64,000 bases of DNA from Isoetes taiwanensis (GCA_021234155.1 JAJEKV010000006.1:12984143-13048142), one strand, 5' to 3'; positions 19,924 to 32,439 are shown, counted from the stretch's first letter. The notes: generated by a model from the sequence alone, not told the origin. Numbers and translations: made by a program.

Positions 19924-22900
19924 ATAATAGAATAGAATAGAATAGATTTTTTATTGTCCACGGAGACCAATTGCCCTATGGGACCCAAACAAAAAAGAGA
20001 GCAACAGCCATTCATCGTCGGGATTAAAAAACCCCCGTCCGGAAGGGTTTTCGAGGAAAAACCTTAGCGCAATAAGGATCTTTGGGGCCAGACAATTGTA
20101 TAGAACGGTTCAATATCGTGGGAGAGGACACAAACGAGTCCGTGCATCCATAACCTCCTAGAGGTATGACCCTAACAAACCCATTGACGGCAGATTCAAT
20201 AACTCATGCAACGGTTGGCGGGCACTAGTAATCTAACATACCGCCTCTGGATATGGGCAAACCGCCGGCGATCCGGAGGGCATGACATTCATCCTCAATG
20301 GCACCCTGGTGGCAACACTGCTAACAAGCACGAATTCATTATATTGAGAAATTTGGAATTCTCGTTTAGCTTGAAATAGGTTGCAGCGGCCATATAAATC
20401 TCAAAAACACCTTCACAAGGACCTCATTGGTGACCCAAACACAAGCAAAAAAGGTTGGATAAATCGCGGTTGCGATCATTTTGCATACTTAAGACCAATA
20501 TATTTAATTTTTAACACATATTTATAATATATGATATTGTAATTGACGTAGATATTGCACATGATGGGCTCCGAAAGATCGCCATTGCGATCTTCTAGAA
20601 CAAGAAATGGGTGCGTATTAGACACCCAAATACAAAATAACATTTTTATTTTATACATCTTAAAGCAATTTTTTTTCTCAAATATTAAAAAATGCTTAAT
20701 AAAAAATACAAATGAAGAAAAAAACATTAAATAACAATTTGTTTCTGCTCAATAGAATCGTTGTGGCGATTTGCTTGAGCAAGAACATAAGATCTGTCTT
20801 CAGAATTGTGTTCATCCAAATCGCCATGGCGATTTCATGGAGCATTAACCTTCCATAAATTAGAGCTTGCCTGATTCTGTACGGATGGAAAGCTTGCAAT
20901 CATATGGTAAGAATCATCTACATACCGAAAATACAAATGAATTCTCAAAACTTACCCGTATTTGAGTAAGAAAACCTCCTATTTCTCTGATATTTTGTTG
21001 TAGAACGCCTTTATCTTTACTATTTCTCTTTGCTATTTCTCTGATCTTTGCTATTTCTCTGATCTGTATTTCTTTGATCTGTAGAATACCATCTGAGAGC
21101 AAGCAACCGATATGCATTGATATCCAGAATTTTCGCAGGCCCAATCACAGATTTGAGAGCTCTGCCCTGCATGCGCCTATATGCCTCAGCAAGCAAACCA
21201 TTTGAGAGCAAGCAATCGGTGCCTCAGTTAATGTAAACATAGAAACGGAAAATGTAAATGCATTGTTTGAATCTTAGATCTTATGATTTCTTACTGCTGT
21301 TAGGCCGGATCTTCTATAGTGGCCCCCGAACTTCAGGAGGATCTAGAAGGCTCTCCATTCCCGTTTCAGAGTGAGAACAGGCTGTAACAACGTCCATAGC
21401 CAAAATAGCTGCCAAAGCCCATGCCGGAATGGCTTCCAAGAAGCCCTATAATAAAAGGTCTGGCTTCGAAGTTATGTAACAAAAGCCCTGGCTATGGCCT
21501 TGAGATATCACCTTTGCTATGGCCTCTCAAAAACTATGACATTCGAAACCCTGTAATGAAAGGCATGGCTATGGCCTTGGCCGTGGCTGCTGCAAAAAAC
21601 CTTGAAGATCCGAAAGCCCTGTAAGAAATCGTTGAAGATCCTTGAAGATCCGGAGAAGAAGGAAACGATAGAGAAAATCCAGAGATTCGAAAGAGAAGAA
21701 AGCAGGTCCGGCATGGTTGCTCGCTACCCACTCGTGGTCGCAACCAACATAGTCCCTACCGACACCTAATTCTCTATTCCCGCCCATGTTGGGCGGGACA
21801 ATTTTAAATTAAAGCGAACCGCTTTTTGCTTATGGTGGACCCGAAGACCTGTATTCAAAATTCTCAAAATCTCATTATTTTATCTAATTAATGAATTCAT
21901 GCTTTAACGTCATGTCTCAATGCGGAGGCGATGAGCACCCGTGCGAATGGAAGCTATAAGTCTGCGCTTCTTCATGGGCAAATGAGTGTACAAGTACTGG
22001 TGTGGGCCTCTCGTGAGCCTAGGGTTGACTTGCTGTTGATAGTGTGCCAGCTTAACGTGTGTCAGAGCATCTGCATCCCAGAGCTTGCCAAGGAAAGTGG
22101 CATCCAGGTACAGCTTAAGTGCCTTGTGATCTTTCTTTGTCCCGTACTGTCGCATCATCCGTTTGCCCTGTACCCCAGTGAGGACCACTCCAAAGAGCTT
22201 TTCAGGCGTTGGGGACCCATCGCCATGGCCAAAGTAAGGTTGGGCAAATGTGTATCGCCCATAGCGACCACCTTCTGGAAGTAAATGATATGGCGTTCCA
22301 ATGCGGCCCGCTTGAAGGTGTAGAAAACCCGCCTCCGGAGTAGGATGCGGGTATAGAACCGTGGACTTTACCCCAAGGGCTCGTGCCAAGAAGGCTTTCA
22401 CGCTTTCAAGGTCATTCCAGGTGTTGAAGGATATCACCGGACCCCACACTTCTGCCCCATACAAGAGGACCGACTCGACCAAGGCCCTAAGCAAGTGTGA
22501 CTGGTGGCCCCATGCATACAACTCTGCTTTGTGGCTGTTGTTCTGCATGGCATATAGTGCTTTCCAACCCGCCGTGACCCGCAACCCCTAGTAGGTGGTA
22601 GCAGAGAACTCGATCCCCAAGTACTTGTAGGTCGGAGCCACCTCTACATCTTGTCCCTGGTAAGTGAGGGACGCCTTGGCTGAAAGGATGATGAAACCAG
22701 CAGCACCCTAGTTTTGGCCAAGTTAACTCGCATGCCAGTGAATCGACAAAAAGTATCAAGAGCATCCAGGTGACGTTGCATGTCCTCTGGAGTATACGCC
22801 AGCCGGATTGTGTGATGCATGAGATGGGCGTCCGCACCTCTGTGCTCAGAGAGCCAATCTTCCAGCTGGTCAATGTATAGGCCAAAGCGTGTGGGGGAGA

Positions 22901-23170
22901 GGGGGCAACCCTGACACACTCCAATACTACTGATCACCGGGTACCTTGACAATGTGATACGGCCTAAGCATGCCTCGTATAGCCTATATATTGCATTTTG
23001 CAAGTCAAGGGGGGTCCCCAGCTGCCGCAGTCTGTCCCATAACTTATCCCGGGGCACTGTGTCAAAAGCTTTTGCGAAATCCACGAAACAACAGTACAGG
23101 TTTTGTCAGTGATTCCTGCTATCCTCAATCAGTGTGCACAGAGTGAAAATATGATCAATGTGGAATGCCT
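19924..23170 (-). mobile_element. LINE copy 2, 5'-truncated, minus strand, with nested insert
   Basis: The 3' end is at 19924 with an (AATAG)n tail and a conserved 3' UTR (19946-20330). RT sequence occupies 21905-23100 and homology stops near 23170, so the element is 5'-truncated in RT. Minus-strand frames give MDFAKAFDTVPRDKLWDRLR (23084 onward), VCQGCPLSPTRFGLYID, NLAKTRVLLVSS and a long C-terminal domain (22584-21910). Around 22780-22800 the frame passes from HHTIRLAY straight to TPEDM. Comparison with the YIDDVDLLAYTPENM of the first LINE shows that about eight residues including the catalytic Tyr-x-Asp-Asp have been deleted in frame. The copy is therefore inactive. Confidence 0.85.
20340..21892. 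mobile_element. 1.55-kb insert in LINE copy 2 with 8-bp direct repeats
   Basis: LINE 3' UTR sequence is interrupted here. The 8-mer GAATTCAT stands immediately at both junctions (20332-20339 and 21893-21900), as expected of a target-site duplication of the size made by hAT-type elements. The inner ends do not show a convincing terminal inverted repeat. The insert is AT-rich on its left. It carries several CGCCATNGCGAT-type motifs, including the perfect palindrome AATCGCCATGGCGATT near 20819, and a (ATTTCTCTGATCTTTGCT)-like tandem stretch near 21020-21075. No open frame has a recognisable transposase, so it may be a non-autonomous element. Confidence 0.65.
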
Positions 23171-25470
23171 GGGCCGAAAGCTTCAATGGTGGAATGCCTG
23201 TAAATGAATGCTTCAATTTTGCCAAGGCAACAAAGTGTTTAATGAATGGTCTAGAGTTATGAAAATAATAAAGCAAAAGCATGCACATGACAAGGAAGTA
23301 GGCTCACATGACATGCGACCAATCAAATGTTCCGTTTCATTTGCCCAACCCAAATGGTCCAAGTAAATGAATGAGACAATGACACAATGACTATAATATT
23401 ATGGTTTGTACTCATTCAAGTAAATTAAAGGATGCTGGAAGACATGAAGTGTTCCTTTCCGAAACCCATGTTGAGGATATGCTGCAATCATAGCATCATC
23501 AATATTCCCTAACAATTTGCACCAGAGCATGATGAAAGAAACTATAAAGCCAAAAATAGATTCCATCTGTGGACTAACCTGATTTTTTGCCTTGAATCAT
23601 CTGGTGTATGAAGTAATGTCCGTATGCGCTTTGTATTATTCCGAGATACATCGCAGTGCATAGAAAAACCAATGTAGGGCATCAATTCTAAAAAAATGAT
23701 CTGTATATTGGTCTTCATCATCCATTTAAGCATTCAAATGACACAGTGGTACTAACACTAAGATCTAGCATAAAGAAGAACATCAAAACAACATAATCTG
23801 TAATTGCATTGGGCCGAAACCATTTCTATCATATGTGGTGAAGAAAACATTTTTGAACCAAGCAACAACAGTGAATTCCAAACACGGTTTTTAGCCACAG
23901 TGATATTCCAAAGACACGGTTCCTTCTCTGCACAAATTTTGCCACAGGAACTGCTAAAAACTAAGGAATCCATCTGATTATCTTGCTTCTTATTCTATGA
24001 GATTGAAACTTGGAGTCTAACTTTTGGTCCAAAATGCTTCACGTTTGCACAAATTATAGAGATAGATCTAAGAGTAGCAATATCTGCCGCATCCTTCAAA
24101 GTTTTGATGATATAGCTTTTGAGAATATAGATATGCAATGTCTAATCTTCACCTTCATTATGACTCCTCTCTTGAAGTTATAGACCAAAAAAGAAAAGTT
24201 ATGGATAGATAGATGCCATGTACTAGCAAGTGATCTACAAGTGAAAAAAAATTGAAAATGACTAGGTTAGCCTTGACCTTGCCAAATTAATGCTCAAATA
24301 GGTTTCCTAACTAGATGAATTTGTGCTAAGTAGTTAAATTTGAAGACTGTTTAAGCAAACTCAGTGCTTTGAATCAAACATGTGTAAAACTATTGAAGTT
24401 TCTGTTCTAGTTGCAGAATATCTAATGCTGCATCCGAGTAAGAGAGATGTCCAATTCCACAATGTTCATAAAAATAAATAGCGATTACAGCAAAAATCTG
24501 TTGACACAAATCGGGGATGCATATTGCACCTGGGAAATAGCTTGCAAACAAAGATGCCAGACTCTGGTGGGTCGTCTGCTTCATCTCTTAAATAAACTCA
24601 TTTTGAAAATCAGCAAGTGCTGCAATCTGCCTCTGAGAGGATTCTTCATGCCATCCAAAGCTTTTGTTAATCAGGCAAGCTAGTTTTGGTGCAGGATCAC
24701 AGAAAGAACTCTAAAACTCCCTGCTTTTGGTCGGCCAACAAATAGTCATAGAGGAAGTTGCCTAAAATACAATGGCCGATGCCTTGCATGCAGAAAGACC
24801 ATTGGAAAATATCGTTAAAAACTACAATGTATTCGTATACGCACTCTAGATGTATGCATTAGTACATCCCACCAAATACAATCACCAAATCATATAAAAC
24901 CACAGAGAAAACTGTACAAAAATACAACAAAAAACCCTTGTTATTATGCTAGATATTCAACACAATCTGTCGATGAATAGTCTGCCTGGGTCAGGTAGGC
25001 CGCCCAGCTCATCTGGGCATCCTTCGACATGCAAGCGTTTGTCGAACAAAAACTTCAGGCTGCCTTCGCATTTGTAGATTTCAAAATAATAAGGCTTCAA
25101 AAACATAAACTGAAAAAATTCTTAAAAATCTTGTTACGTTTCAAAATAATAAGCCCTTAAAAAGTTTTGAAAAGTTGGTTATGTTTGTGAGTCTTAAAGT
25201 TTGTTAAAAATAACTAGTAAAATAATATACGCCCTTTAATGAATTTAAGCTTCTTTATTTTCTTTTTTCATTTTTAGCTACATCTTTTCCTATATATTAT
25301 TTATATGAACTCTCAGTGGTTCGGCATGCACAAAAAACCCACATCTTTGAATAGACCTTTTTTTCCCAAGAAAAAACTTGTGAAAACCCGTTGCCAACGT
25401 GATGACACACATATAGCAAAATCTTAACTCATCGTGGCCCTGCCGCGAAATATAAATATTTGTCATAGCC
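23171..25470. other. No gene assigned
   Basis: AT-rich sequence after the truncated LINE. Short minus-strand frames at 23758-23973 and 24390-24584 have ordinary amino-acid composition and could be exon remnants, but I recognise no family and cannot link them. No repeat array is evident. Confidence 0.45.
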
Positions 25471-25586
25471 AATTTCAATAGCCATTGCCTAGGATATGGT
25501 CAATTCAATACGAGTCATCTAGATCTACAATTTCAATAGCCATTGCCTAGAATATTGTCAATTCAATACGAGTCATCTAGATCTAG
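25471..25586 (+). repeat. 58-bp tandem duplication
   Basis: Two copies of a unit starting AATTTCAATAGCCATTGCCT, at 25471 and 25529, both ending GAGTCATCTAGATCTA. They differ at two or three positions, so the duplication is recent relative to the surrounding decay. Confidence 0.85.
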
Positions 25587-25589
25587 CAC

Positions 25590-27860
25590 CTATGTCTCTT
25601 CTCTTACTAATGGTAAACTATTCAAATCAATTCAACCTATCAACCTTCAAATCACAAAGACACATGTGGCATCCTCAATCCTAGAAACATCCACTCACTT
25701 CAAAAAGAACTGGAACTTGACGATATATACTAATAAGAAGTTTGACAACCTCTAAGGAGGGCACCATACAGTATAGAGACCTTCAGCACAAACCATTATC
25801 TCTACACTTTAAAATTAAATCCCCCTAAAACCCCCTTTGGTGGCATTTTAGTCATGTGGCATTGCATTCCTTGTAAGATGTTGTGTTCTTTATAGGGGGA
25901 TCGACTATGGGGGAAATGATAGAGATCTTTTATATGCTCTTGTATAATGTATCTAGATATACTAAATGCTTGAAAACCATGGATATGCATCACGATTGCA
26001 TTATGTCATCATGTTCTTGTTGATTAGATATTATGATATGGTATCATTGCAAGTGTTGGCATCATTCTATATGCTTGGTATATATACGGGGGAAATGCAT
26101 GTGAAATGTGACTCTGGATTCTTGAATCATGATGATAATATGATTTAAACTCTAGCATGTGGGACATCTGTTAAGTTATTGTTGATATATGAGTGCATAT
26201 CCTTCGGGGCTAGAGTTTGTTGCGATGGCTTGGACTCGCAGTTGTTCTTGTTCTTGACATCGGGCGAGGGTGCTTCGTCGTGCTACATGGCTTGAAACTG
26301 GTTCTCTAGTGCTGGACGCAGGCTAGAAGGGCTTGTACAGATGATGCTTACCCCGCCCGTATTTGCTGTAGGGCCTGATCAGCCCAGGTCCTGTATAGAA
26401 CCGGAGTTGCGCTACATACTTTTGGATATCTAATGGTTATTTCATGGTTTCTCATGGTCTTATGGGTATCTTATGGTTATTGCAAAGTTTTGATATGTGC
26501 ATTTACATCATATTTGGATGACATGATGATGTTTGGGTATTTCTTGTAATTTCTAATTACTATTGTTCATGTTATATATTTGCATTGTCAGTTTCTGGCA
26601 TAGCGGAATTCTCAGGTGAGGCATCTATTTTAAGAATGATTACTGTGATTGCTACCTCATATATATTGTGGTTACTTAATAAACTTAATATTGCAGATAA
26701 TTAGAGCATGAAGTTATTTCATTGTAAAGTGTGAAGCCTTTTCATTGTATATTGTATGATATTATACTCTTTGAGAGTAATGCTTATATATATTTATTTG
26801 TTTCATTGAAATTAAAGATTCAATTTTTTACCTTGAGTTTCAGCTTAAGAATGCTTTTACATTACATTACTCAATTCATGCATACCAACTTGACAGTGTT
26901 CATGCAAGTCTTAATGGGATCTCGAGTTACCTGGAGGGTTAACACAGTAGGCCCCTTACATATAATCATGGCCATTGAAATGGATTCTACTCTAGATGAC
27001 TTGGCCATAGATATTTTTGTTGGCCTTGTTCACTTCTGGAATTCCATTTGAGAGGAATGGTTGTAGTTCCATTGCTTGCTTGGAGACATTGCCAATGTTG
27101 TGATCCAAGACTCTCAAAATGGTGGTTCATTTTGGTCTAACACATATTTGTAAATGTTGGTGCATCCCACATATTCGTAAGTTTTGGTGCATCCACAACA
27201 GACATAAATGGGCGTCTCTCTTTGCCAGATAGAAGTTTTGGATCAATCTTTTTTCGCCTACATGGAAAAGGAACCCTTACATGGCAAAGGGACCTAATTT
27301 CATATCAAACGATAGAACTTACTTCTGAAGAGTCCAAATTAAAACTCTTATTTTGGAATATCTGATTTGTCTTCCTGTGATGAAGCTTTATCTTCTTTTG
27401 TCAAGATCACATGGCAAAATTGGGTTGCAATGGAGTTGTAGATGTCTATGATTTGCTATATGTGGAGGAGTGAATGAAGCCAGTTCTGACCTGATTGGGG
27501 AATGTCCATTGTCTCTTAAATCCAATTACACGGCGCCAAATGACATGGATTCAATGCTAGAAATTGTGATTTTTTTTTAAGAACGTGTTACCAATTTATC
27601 TTATAAGATTATAAAGTACAATCAGAATAGTGAAAGACCCTCATCATCCACCAAAATGAGAAAACCATCATTCAATTAAATTGGGTTTATGTCTTAATTT
27701 TGGGACAAATTTCATATTGCATGTTTTTAGTAGCATATTCAAATTCACACATTTCACCTCAAAATTATGAAAACGTAATATCATGTTATTTACAAAATAG
27801 TCAATATTTCACAATATAGCACCATATCATAAAAACGTGATAACAAAAATTTACATAGTT
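25590..27860. other. No gene assigned
   Basis: AT-rich DNA. A 106-codon plus-strand frame at 26731-27051 is hydrophobic in its first half and matches nothing I know. The locally GC-richer part at 26210-26400 may be an old retroelement piece. Nothing else can be supported. Confidence 0.4.
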
Positions 27861-27862
27861 AT

Positions 27863-30646
27863 TCAACTTTCTTCAAGCACCCCCAATGATATCATAGCCT
27901 TCTTCCTGACATCCTGAGGTATTGTAATTCTCGCATTTCTAGCTGGAATAGTGTTTGGAGTCCATGAGTACAAAACACTTTCATAGTCTAGCCAAAGATC
28001 GGGATCACTTTCCGATTTCTCCTCCATCTCTTTGTCCAACAATCAAAGTACCTTTCTTTATCCGATACGTTGGTCAACTCGATGCCTTTGGACACCACCA
28101 TTCCACCCGCACATGGTTGAAGTTAATATTACCTTCTTCTTTGCAAATATCGAGAGATAGTGAACCCCAACCACCTTTGGATATGTATCTAAATCTGATG
28201 GCTTTACTACCACAAATTGGTGGCATTCCAAGTCGATTGGAAGGTTCATAAGCATCCATGCCTAGAAACTTTGGCCTATTGTTCTTAGGACCAACATAGT
28301 GTTTGTCGGAAGGAGGAGGAGCATATTGTTGCGAATGCTACTTACGGTGTCATCAAAATCCTCGGCACTGCTAAGGTCTTCCACCTAGTCTTAGGCAACC
28401 ACCCTTCTTTCAATTCATCCGAGGATGTGTCTATCTCCCCCCCAAAGGGTTAATCACCTTCTTCGATAAGCCACCAAGGCACGGTTGGTGTCATCTGGAT
28501 TGGTTTGCCAATGCTTTATATAGTCTTGGATTCCTTCCTTAGTCAATCCCAATTGCTTCACTTCTTCAAGAGGTTTTAAAGCTTTTGGTTGACCTAGAGG
28601 TATCATAGGCTTGCCATTCTCATCTCTACGCCATTTCCTCCCCTCCTCTCCACTCATCCTCTGAAGGTCTCATCTTCCATTGGAAGATTGGAATCCCATC
28701 TCTCACCCAAAAAGTGAACTGCAGAGGCACGGAATGACCTTCAAGATCCAATGTATAACCATCCACAAAGCTCTTCCAATCGGGCACTTCTTCTATGAGA
28801 GAAGCTATAGGGTTTGGAGTAGTGCATTCATGCAAGATTTCCATTAGCCTAGGAAAGTTGGTCCTTTTTGCTGCTTCGATTATACAACTATATTTGCCAA
28901 ATAATGCATCCACATCCTCATGGGTATGCCCGGGCATAAGAAACCCTAAATTAACTCTTTCAAATATCCCCACAAATGTTAAGTAGGATAGGAAAGAAAA
29001 CATCCACTGTTCTTATTTTGGCCAGGCACAATTATCAAGTTGCAAGAGAAACCTTTTGGGTAGATCTTGAGGTTTAGCACGTGAAGTTGAAGCTCCAACA
29101 TGTTCATTAGACCCATGCTTCCTAAACCTTGCCTTGCTGAACTTTTCAATATTGTTAGGGTTTCCATCTAACAATGCTCTATGTAGTGCCTGGCTAGCTG
29201 TAAGGTCCTGGAGGTGACCATTGTATCCATTTTCATAGTTTCTCAAACACCTCATGATACTCCCAATATGAAAATCTGGACCATCACTCCACAACTCCAA
29301 ACTAAAATGGCCATAGTAGGTTTGATTACGCCCATGCAAGATTGCCCCTATCATTGAGATCATTAAAGGGTATGATCTTCCACATGACTTTGGTATGTAC
29401 TTGAATTGTGGAAGACAAGTCTTTTGCTGGTCCATCTTGTCATGTATAATACATAAATAGTTATTGGGTTCCAATGCAGATAAAGTCCTCCACATCCAAT
29501 AACATGATCTACATGATAGTTGGTCACTCATAAGGTCCTTCATATGCTCCCTTATCCTAGCCCTTTGACTAGGTTGCAGGTCTTATCAAGAGTCTCCTTC
29601 AACTTAGCACATAAATTGCACTTTGCAAAGTTGTTTGAAGTTGCTATGGTGACATGATTGAAATGCTTCTTCCATAACCTACTAAAGCTAGGTTGGGATA
29701 TTGGAAGAATTCCCAATTCTCGAAGTAGGGAATTCACTTCTTCCAAAATACTCTTTTGAGTACAATGTGATGGCAACCTTTTCTCAACAACTGCTCTTCC
29801 CTTTTCATCCCTTCTGCTTTTGTGTGGCATAGACTCTGCATTGAAATCAATATATTTTTCAAATATCTCCCTGGCAGCCAGGGTCCTAGCTGTTGGTCTC
29901 AACAAACCATTATTTCCATGTAAAGCAATCCTGTTCCCCTCTGCCTGTTTTTTTTGCCAATTATGCCATGAAGAAGTTGGAATTGCATGGATACTCTGCC
30001 ATGCTTTTGCACATATCCATTTGCCTAGCAAAGGGTATCTTTTTCTGTTTGGGTTTCTTTCATCTTGAAGTGCATGCTCGAAGATTGTGTACATGTAGGT
30101 CCTCCTCTCATCAACAATGTACTCTTGAAAAGTGGCTCTTGCTTCCACCAATTGTTCTATTGTGAAGAATTGCATACAATCACTCCAACAACAATCTGAG
30201 CCCCTAACCTTCACCATTGTCTCACGTTTGGTGTCACTAATCAACTTGGCTCTTTTGCTAGGATAATGTCTGGCAACTGATACTTCTCCCCTTTTGCCTA
30301 GGTTTAGAGTTCCAACTGCCAATGGATCAATATCAAGACAATCATTGTCCCCAACAACCTCAGGCTCTGGAAAAATATAATCCTCCACAAATTGAACACT
30401 ACTTATAGGCCATGCCATGATGCAAGGAACCTCCAATTGCTTGACACAACCAAAACATTCCTTGTCACCCAAACCTTTACCTTTCCAGTTGTCTTCCAAC
30501 ATCGAAATTGCAATACCAATATTGTCTTCCCCTAGCCTTTCATCATTAACAGCTTGACCAGGATCTGCTAGCACAATGACTCCTTGGCCTACTATTTCCT
30601 TGTTGCACTTGTGCATGATTCTCACCTTCTTGTTCCTCCATTGCAC
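27863..30646 (-). pseudogene. DUF7869-like transposon protein, probable DDE-type, frameshifted
   Basis: A 2.8-kb minus-strand coding relic. The first open part (30646-29552) is about 364 residues. It contains a basic SKRAKL stretch, a Trp-rich segment and CNLCAKLKETL, a Cys-x2-Cys ligand pair seen before the catalytic domain in this family. After a frameshift near 29560, 29543-29013 carries IIHDKMDQQKT near 29440 and LLQLDNCA near 29036. After a TAA and small indels, 29003-28626 carries NLGFLMPGHTHEDVDALFGK near 28930. The conserved Asp of DKMD, Asp-Asn-Cys and Gly-His-Thr-His-Glu-Asp-x-Asp have the order and spacing of an RNase-H-like transposase core. Further frames (28657-28454, then 28255-28058 and about 28010-27863) continue the C-terminus to a TGA at 27863. 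At least four breaks make it a pseudogene. The family name is from memory of its motifs. No terminal repeats were defined. Confidence 0.7.
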
Positions 30647-30649
30647 CCT

Positions 30650-31060
30650 ACTATAGAGGACTAATTGTTTTTCTTCAACATTCTTGCTAGGAGTTGGTTT
30701 TCATTGATATTTGCTCTTTTCACCATCTTGAGTTGGAGGGCACCATTGACCTAGGCAAATTGCACCCTTTTTTAGTCAATGAGTAAAAAAAATTATTACA
30801 CCATAAGATAAAAAAAGTACGTTACATTTTATGGAATATGTAGAGGTAAATCAAATTTTTTTAAAAGCAAGAAATTCCTTGGAAATAGGTTTAATATAAT
30901 AATAACAATGGGCGTAAAACGAAATCATTTAAAACAAAATTTTCATGGCAACAACAAGGAAATGACATTTATATAAATATATCAAATTTTAATTATCGAA
31001 AATTTGGATATATGATTCTGAAAAAGACATATAACTAATAGGCGTGAGAATTTATTATCC
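30650..31060. other. No gene seen
   Basis: AT-rich sequence upstream of the DUF7869-like relic, with no frame of interest. It may contain that element's 5' end, but no inverted repeat was found. Confidence 0.45.
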
Positions 31061-31104
31061 ATAATAATATACCTAGACTAGATAATATAGTCTGGCGGGA
31101 ATTT

Positions 31105-31195
31105 AAATGCGCTGGCGTGTTATTTGAGGCAATAAATTATTCACGCTAAGAGCTAATTAACCCTATATAAATCCGGTTCACGCTCTCAAGACCTC
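31105..31195 (+). promoter_or_regulatory. TATA promoter module, copy 1
   Basis: CTATATAAATCC at 31163-31174 sits inside a block that recurs about 1236 bp downstream (copy 2). Shared elements in order are a GTTA-TT-A-GCAAT-AATTATTCACGCTAA segment, then TATA, then CGCTCTCAA about 14 bases further on. Copy 1 lies 55-65 bases upstream of the ATG of the 31229 ORF, a sensible distance for a core promoter. Confidence 0.6.
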
Positions 31196-31228
31196 CATTA
31201 CGTCCCAATTTTTTTTTTTTACGCATGC

Positions 31229-31624
31229 ATGAAGCATTCTCAGCCTCGGCTCGACCTTCATGAAGAACACGAGGTCTCCTCAAAGAGGCGTCGGGTTGAA
31301 GAACCCTCAATTCCCCCCCTCATTGATTTTCTTTCCCCAATTCTCCTCACGATTCCGATTCAGGAGGATGATTCTGTTCGTTATGGAAGAGGAGGAGTTG
31401 AGCTCCTCTCGATTAGAAGAGGAGGAAGAGGAGGAAGAGGAGGAGTTGGAGGAAGAGGAGGAGATGTCCTCCCAAGAGCACATGACCGCTCTGCTTCGGG
31501 TTGGCTTGACCACAGAAGCGAGAGAATGAAATCTCGGAGGAGGAGGAGGAGGAGGAGGAGGAGGAGGAGGAGGATTGGAAGAAGGTCGACAATTGACCAA
31601 TTTTTTGGAGTGGTTAAGAGATGA
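31229..31624 (+). pseudogene. ORF with GGA-repeat expansion, unrecognised
   Basis: The frame opens with about 50 normal residues, including a basic patch SSKRRRVEEPSIPP and a hydrophobic LIDFLSPILLTIPI. It then enters (GGA/GAG)n tracts at 31390-31470 and 31530-31575. In this frame the tracts read as Gly/Arg, in the next as poly-Glu, in the third as poly-Gly. The poly-Glu frame (31260-31529) contains sensible flanking sequence (MSSQEHMTALLRVGL), which suggests the repeat expansion changed the frame and that the original protein was acidic. A TATA box stands just upstream. Function is unknown and it may be dead. Confidence 0.35.
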
Positions 31625-31639
31625 ACCGGGTTTGCATGT

Positions 31640-32320
31640 GATTTCTTTTTTGTTTTTGTTTTTTGCACCTTTCTTTCTTTTCTAACACCTTTCTTTCTTC
31701 TTTGTTGCGGCGTGGAAGAAGAGTGATCTGCGAGATCCGGTGGCCCATTTTTGTTTCCATTCTTACTGAAGTTTTGGACACGCCTCAGGGCATTTTTTTT
31801 TGTAAATTGTGTGAAAAAGCTTGAACTCTGCTTCCAAGCCTTCCGGGCATCTGTACATACAAGCTGTTTTTAATGAAATCAAACAGTTTTCTTCATAAAC
31901 TTTGTCTTCAAGCAGTTTTCTTCAAAGCAGTTTTTTTACGTACATAAATTTTTTGGATAAAATCAAACTGTATTCTCCAATTATTTTGGCTCCAAGCATT
32001 TTTTCTCTAAAATTTTGTCTCTCTAGAATTTTGTATCTGCAAATTTTGTCTCAACAAAGTCTGGGAACACTATAAATCAACCACATGAGAAATCTCTGAT
32101 TAGTCCACAAGTAACCATAGGAAATTTTCCTATCGACCTAAAACAATTCCCCAACCTTACAAGTCATTTTTTAGCCTTCATAATTTTGCCTTTAAAATCA
32201 TTTTTAATGTAGCCTATATAAAATTTCTAAATTCTATTTTTGAATGCAATAAATGGAATAAAATCTTTGTGAAATTTATTGCATGAAATGCAATATTCTC
32301 CATATATACCATATACATGT
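31640..32320. other. AT-rich DNA, no gene seen
   Basis: Contains loosely repeated CTTCAAGCAGTTTTCTT-like and TTTTGTCT-like phrases between 31860 and 32050. No coding frame is supported. Confidence 0.5.
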
Positions 32321-32337
32321 CATGTAATCGGGAAGAC

Positions 32338-32430
32338 CGTGCGCCCGCGGTGTTAATTCAAGCAATCAATTATTCACGCTAACTTTTTCTAATTGTGCCT
32401 ATATAAATCCATTTTCGCTCTCAAAGTTCC
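32338..32430 (+). promoter_or_regulatory. TATA promoter module, copy 2
   Basis: CTATATAAATCC at 32399-32410 is preceded by TCAATTATTCACGCTAA and followed by TTCGCTCTCAA, matching copy 1 (31105-31195). No long frame starts immediately downstream. The region to about 32760 could be a leader exon with an intron. Copy number two also allows the reading that these are ends of a small repeat element. Confidence 0.5.
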
Positions 32431-32439
32431 TACATTTTC

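Noticed and set aside
31163-32410. Calling the two promoter modules LTRs of a TRIM element
   Set aside because: Only about 90 bases are shared and I found no primer-binding site, polypurine tract or 5-bp duplication. Kept only as an alternative in the findings.
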